In this document: in pieces, positions 23,003 to 26,801 of the stretch | How positions within the stretch are numbered: the first letter of the stretch is position 1 | How the letters are laid out: each line of letters opens with the position of its first letter | Assembly (NCBI GenBank): GCA_009733715.1 | Contig: WMKJ01000142.1 | Coordinates: forward strand, 1-26,801 | Length of the DNA stretch: 26,801 bases | Source of the DNA: Herpomyces periplanetae | Taxonomy: Eukaryota > Ascomycota > Laboulbeniomycetes > Herpomycetales > Herpomycetaceae | Direction: 5' to 3' | The notes under the pieces: generated by a model | The model's database searches: none | What the model was told of the DNA's origin: nothing | The model's input: only the letters and a program-made list of their open reading frames with translations | Program-made: the position numbers and the translations under genes

Positions 23003-23884
23003 TATTCCCTATCTGAATGTGCTAATGAGTAACATGCCTCGTTCTGTTTAATGAGCAGTTTCCGACGCAAATGTCCCGTTCACCAGTTTCAGTTGTGATA
23101 TTATCGCACAATGAGGCTGCGTGCAAACGCAAAATAATATATATCAGATGTCCCTTCAAAATCCTCTATTATTATGATGATGTCGAGAATGGTGATCTCG
23201 GAAGGATATAGGCTGGACCTTGAACATTCTTCCTCGGCTTTAATATCTTTTCTCCACTTAAGTAATACATTGTTATTATTGGTACCTCTTCAAGCTTTTC
23301 ACATCTCCCCCCCCGTTACTTCATATTTGTAAATAATGTATTCACTTTCACATTGTTTCTTAAGAGACTGAAGTGTAACAAGGCTCCTGTCCGTTACCTC
23401 CTCTTCAGACTAGATATCTTGTGACATACATTGATAATTCACTATAATCTTCCCGGTAGTTTCGAACTCTCGAGCTATTTCGGACCAGGTATAAACTCAC
23501 CCGAGGATGTGATATTAAGAGATGCCGATACTAAGCCATGGTATGTACTGAAAGTTTTAATTTACCATGATAATTGTAGCCAAAAAGTAGGCGCTTGTCG
23601 CTCTTTCTCCATTATCGTCTAGAAATGTAATAAAGAATTTGAGAGCTCTTAATTAGCACAAAATTGTTACGTTTACCATTTTAGTGCAAGATATCTCAAC
23701 AATATTGTAAAGCAAATGAATGACACTATCAGCAGCTTTTATCGGAGCAAGTTCCTAAATAGATCGTGCAAACTTATCGCCCCAATCTATCCAATTTACA
23801 AATTATGAACGTCTTAGCTATTTTGCGTGGAAAAAACTAGCAGAGTATTGAGACTTTTCATCTTCGTCCTGCCTCTAATTGACA

Positions 23885-23920
23885 GTTTCACATGCCTCAC
23901 CACGAAGTCAAATGTGAAAC
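23885..23920. repeat. Inverted repeat, 9-bp arms
   Basis: GTTTCACAT (23885-23893) and ATGTGAAAC (23912-23920), perfect, with an 18-nt spacer. No gene nearby. Confidence 0.5.
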
Positions 23921-26801
23921 GAGCAGATGGTATTCACTAAACTTAATTTGGTGAATCAATGATTATGTTAAGGTGCCTAGCACCGTAGTTGCCCCACGTC
24001 AAAGTGGATAACACCAACCTCTCCAGCACTAGTACAGTTCAAAGCAAATACTACATTCGATTAACAAAATCAACTCTAATCGATCATGGTAGCACGATAT
24101 AATAGACTCAATAACTAGCTAGATTGTAATATTGGTTTGTGGATCTTGTTAAAACTACCCTTTCTATTACAAAATTTAGCCCATTTCATATCAAGTATTT
24201 TAATATATGTTACTAATTGCCTATTTCCCAAATGCATTATAAAAACGTAAATAGCGGAGTCTACATTCTTTAGTTACTAGATTTATTCAACATTAGCAGT
24301 TATCTCAGTAAAATAACTAAAGAAAAGATGTAAAATCTTAATTGAATTTTTTAATTCCAAAACGTAACAGAATTTATGTGTGAGGTTAAATTCGCGCACA
24401 TTTGCAATATCCAATAGAACAGTACATACGCTTTTAATGAAGAATTTATCTAATTCAATGTGTTTATTCGCCCTTGAATGAAACCACACAATCGTCTCAA
24501 TATTTATATTAGTAATTGTGCTTATTCATAACTAATAACCGAAAATGAACTGTACTCAAATTAACTAACCAAATCCACTTAACCAGCTACCAAGTTCAAA
24601 GCGAGTATTTGTCATAATCTTTGTTTACATGGCTGAGTTCGTGGTATGAGCTCTATCCTTCTAGCAATTACGTGCGATCGATATGTTATACTCTCGTTGG
24701 CGTTGCACTATGCCTTTATTTATACATTATTCTGGTACTTCAAGATTGAAATTTAGAAAACATTTTTCGATATGTTGGACTTTATTTGGTACATGCGACA
24801 TATTTTATTTTATTTTTATATATCAGTATATTAAGAATGATATTGCAAATATAATGGGGAATAAAATTTCAACTCTACATTCAAATGGTTATCCTGCCCA
24901 TTAAAGATGAAATATTCTAGTTCTAAACTCACTAATATTAAATGTTCACTTCGTTATTGGTAAATTAAGGCACAGCTTACAGTAATCCGTTTAATACCAT
25001 GTTGTTAGTATGGGTTTGACTTGCGGCTCAAGCATTATAGCCACTAGCCAGGATTTTCACTCGAATGTAGCTTTATACATTGTCCATTGTACTGAATTTT
25101 ATTGTCGCGTACTATTTAGCTTTAATACGAGAAAAAGCAGAGTTGCGCAGTTTGAGTAAAACACGCTGCCCCAAGCATTATGCCATGATCTCTGTTACAT
25201 CTATTACTGTAATATATATCCTATTGCAACTGGAAAGCAATACAACAGCAAGTAAAACATTCAACGCTTGTTGCGGAAAATGAAGTAACCACTTATGGTT
25301 TTGGGGGTATATTTAAAGCCAAAGTTCTGTTTGATAATATTTGGTGATACGTATTACAAACATGGGGAAGTTAGGCTAACTATAATAACTAGTATTTAGA
25401 TGTGAGCAGTGCACTGCAAAGGTACCAATAGTCAGAATTATAAGCCTATGATGTTGCGTTTACTTGGGTTTGCATTACACATTAAAATTACAACATCCTG
25501 ACAGATGTGATAACAAAACCTAGATTTATTTAAAATAACTAAGCATGCATTTCAGATTATACCAACATTTAAAATTGTACTTAAATGTACCCCCTAATCT
25601 GGTATGAAAATATTTACATATTGGAAGAACGCTTGAAATAGCATGAGCCCCTCTAACAGAGCATGATCCAGTGGGTAAGATGTTAAAACTTATGGCTAGT
25701 GCAGGGTATTTGAATACATAGTATCTAACCAAATTGTGGATTTAGTCCGTAAAGTAAACTTAAGACTATACCAAAGCTCGATGTTTTATTGGAAATAGCA
25801 TCAAAATGTCGTATCTTCTACAGGATGATAAATCTTGTAAGCAACCTAAAAATTTTAATGCTACTCTGTTAATTTGGGTAACTCGACTAAGTGCTAAGAG
25901 TTACGGTTATAATTCTCAGACCGAATTAGGAATTGTACCTTCAGAAATATTGTAAAAATTTTGAGAGACTCGAATTTTATTACCCCACATCGCCCGCACC
26001 AAACCATAGACTAATTTCACTTTAGAATTTTCGGAACAAAGTAATATCTTTTTGGTAGGAAATATCCCCTATATTCACAAAACTTCATTTGTAGAACACT
26101 GTAACTTAGTCTCTTCACATAGCAATGGGTCAATCGAAGATCAATTATCATGCAAGTGATGACACCCTGGACTCACTCAGCCTATCCACATTAAAGCTTT
26201 CTATTTATTATAAATGTAATACGCAGAGTACTCAACCTAAATTTTCACATAATCAGGTGGCTCTAGCTTTCACACAAACCCGGTGTGCCATTGCTACATT
26301 GCCACTTTTAGGTGTTTTTTCTCCTCGCATTTATGATGTAGTAAATAACAATTTTATTTTGACGCACACTTAAACTTGAGCCTACTCTTCTCATTTATTT
26401 TCCTATGCATGCTATTATCTCTTAGGGACTACAGGACTGCATTTTTGATAGAAGTTCATACTGAGCTTTTATCCTCTAATTTATAAGATTTTTTTAACTA
26501 ATGATACTCAAACTGCACCTTCGTCTTGCATGACTGTTGGACTATTAAAAATTTTTTACGCATCAGTTGTTTTGTTACCTCCAACATGCAATCATCAAGT
26601 TTTGTGTGTTTTGTCCTTTATATTGTTATACCAATCATCATTTTAAACATTAACTTAGCTAGTGGGAATTTCGCACACAGGCTTAGGCCAAACTCCTTAA
26701 ACAATTATTTGGTACAGCGGCAATCCAATAGTCAAGGGGACTCTAACCTCTACTATAACAACTCCAGTTTTAGATTCCTTGAACAATATGTAGTAAGCAG
26801 T

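Larger units (their letters stand above)
21661..26801. other. Gene-free A+T-rich tail
   Basis: Five kilobases with no supported gene. 22100-23450 is T-rich; 24100-24600 and 25500-26100 are more A-rich. An 82-codon ATG frame at 26125-26373 has an acceptable start context (AGCAATGGG) but no recognised motif or neighbour exon. A 63-codon frame at 23431-23622 has protein-like composition but no support. Hairpins are listed separately. Confidence 0.4.

Noticed and set aside
23431-23622. 63-codon protein-like plus-strand frame
   Set aside because: Composition looks plausible but there is no homology I recognise, no matching copy and no splice-consistent neighbour.
26125-26373. 82-codon frame beginning MGQSKINY
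   Set aside because: The start context is reasonable and the N terminus briefly suggested myristoylation, but serine is not at the usual position and nothing else supports a gene.

Overview
The window looks like a piece of a filamentous ascomycete (Pezizomycotina-type) nuclear genome: A+T-rich, gene-poor and full of old, diverged repeats. The main evidence is the eIF1 protein at 11580-12090, whose composition is fungal (DPFAEADEETGE, ACNGTIVSDVEMGEVIQLQGDQR, short C-terminal VHGF). The four confident introns of 47-63 nt have CTAAC/CTAAT-like branch sites near the acceptor, which is also fungal. The kynureninase resembles filamentous-fungal enzymes more than animal ones. A repeat-swollen biotroph such as a powdery mildew would fit, but that is inference.

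Only two host genes can be supported, together under 2.5 kb. (1) A kynureninase gene lies on the minus strand at about 7596-5638 (tryptophan to kynurenine to NAD pathway). Its last two exons are clear; the N-terminal exon junctions are not. (2) The translation initiation factor eIF1/SUI1 gene lies on the plus strand at 11580-12090 in four exons, all resolved. The genes are divergently oriented, about 4 kb apart, and unrelated in function.

The rest is mostly repeat relics and unassigned A+T-rich DNA. A roughly 0.65-kb direct repeat brackets the kynureninase gene (about 4800-5455 and 8330-9010). A roughly 0.8-kb segment is present twice in tandem (about 16930-17750 and 17850-18590), with short stretches that still align as protein. 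A third family (about 915-1270 and 19405-19690) aligns as protein on the minus strand: in one 54-nt block, 8 of 9 differences between copies fall at third codon positions. A small fourth family (16680-16865 and 18950-19130) lies on either side of the tandem pair. There are several perfect inverted repeats, the most notable a nested palindrome at 14424-14462.

I found no rRNA, no tRNA, no CRISPR array, no intact transposase or reverse transcriptase, and no clear new biological system. The best leads are the coding traces in the two repeat families and the unusual insertion in the kynureninase. Percent identities and compositions are by-eye judgements, not computed values.
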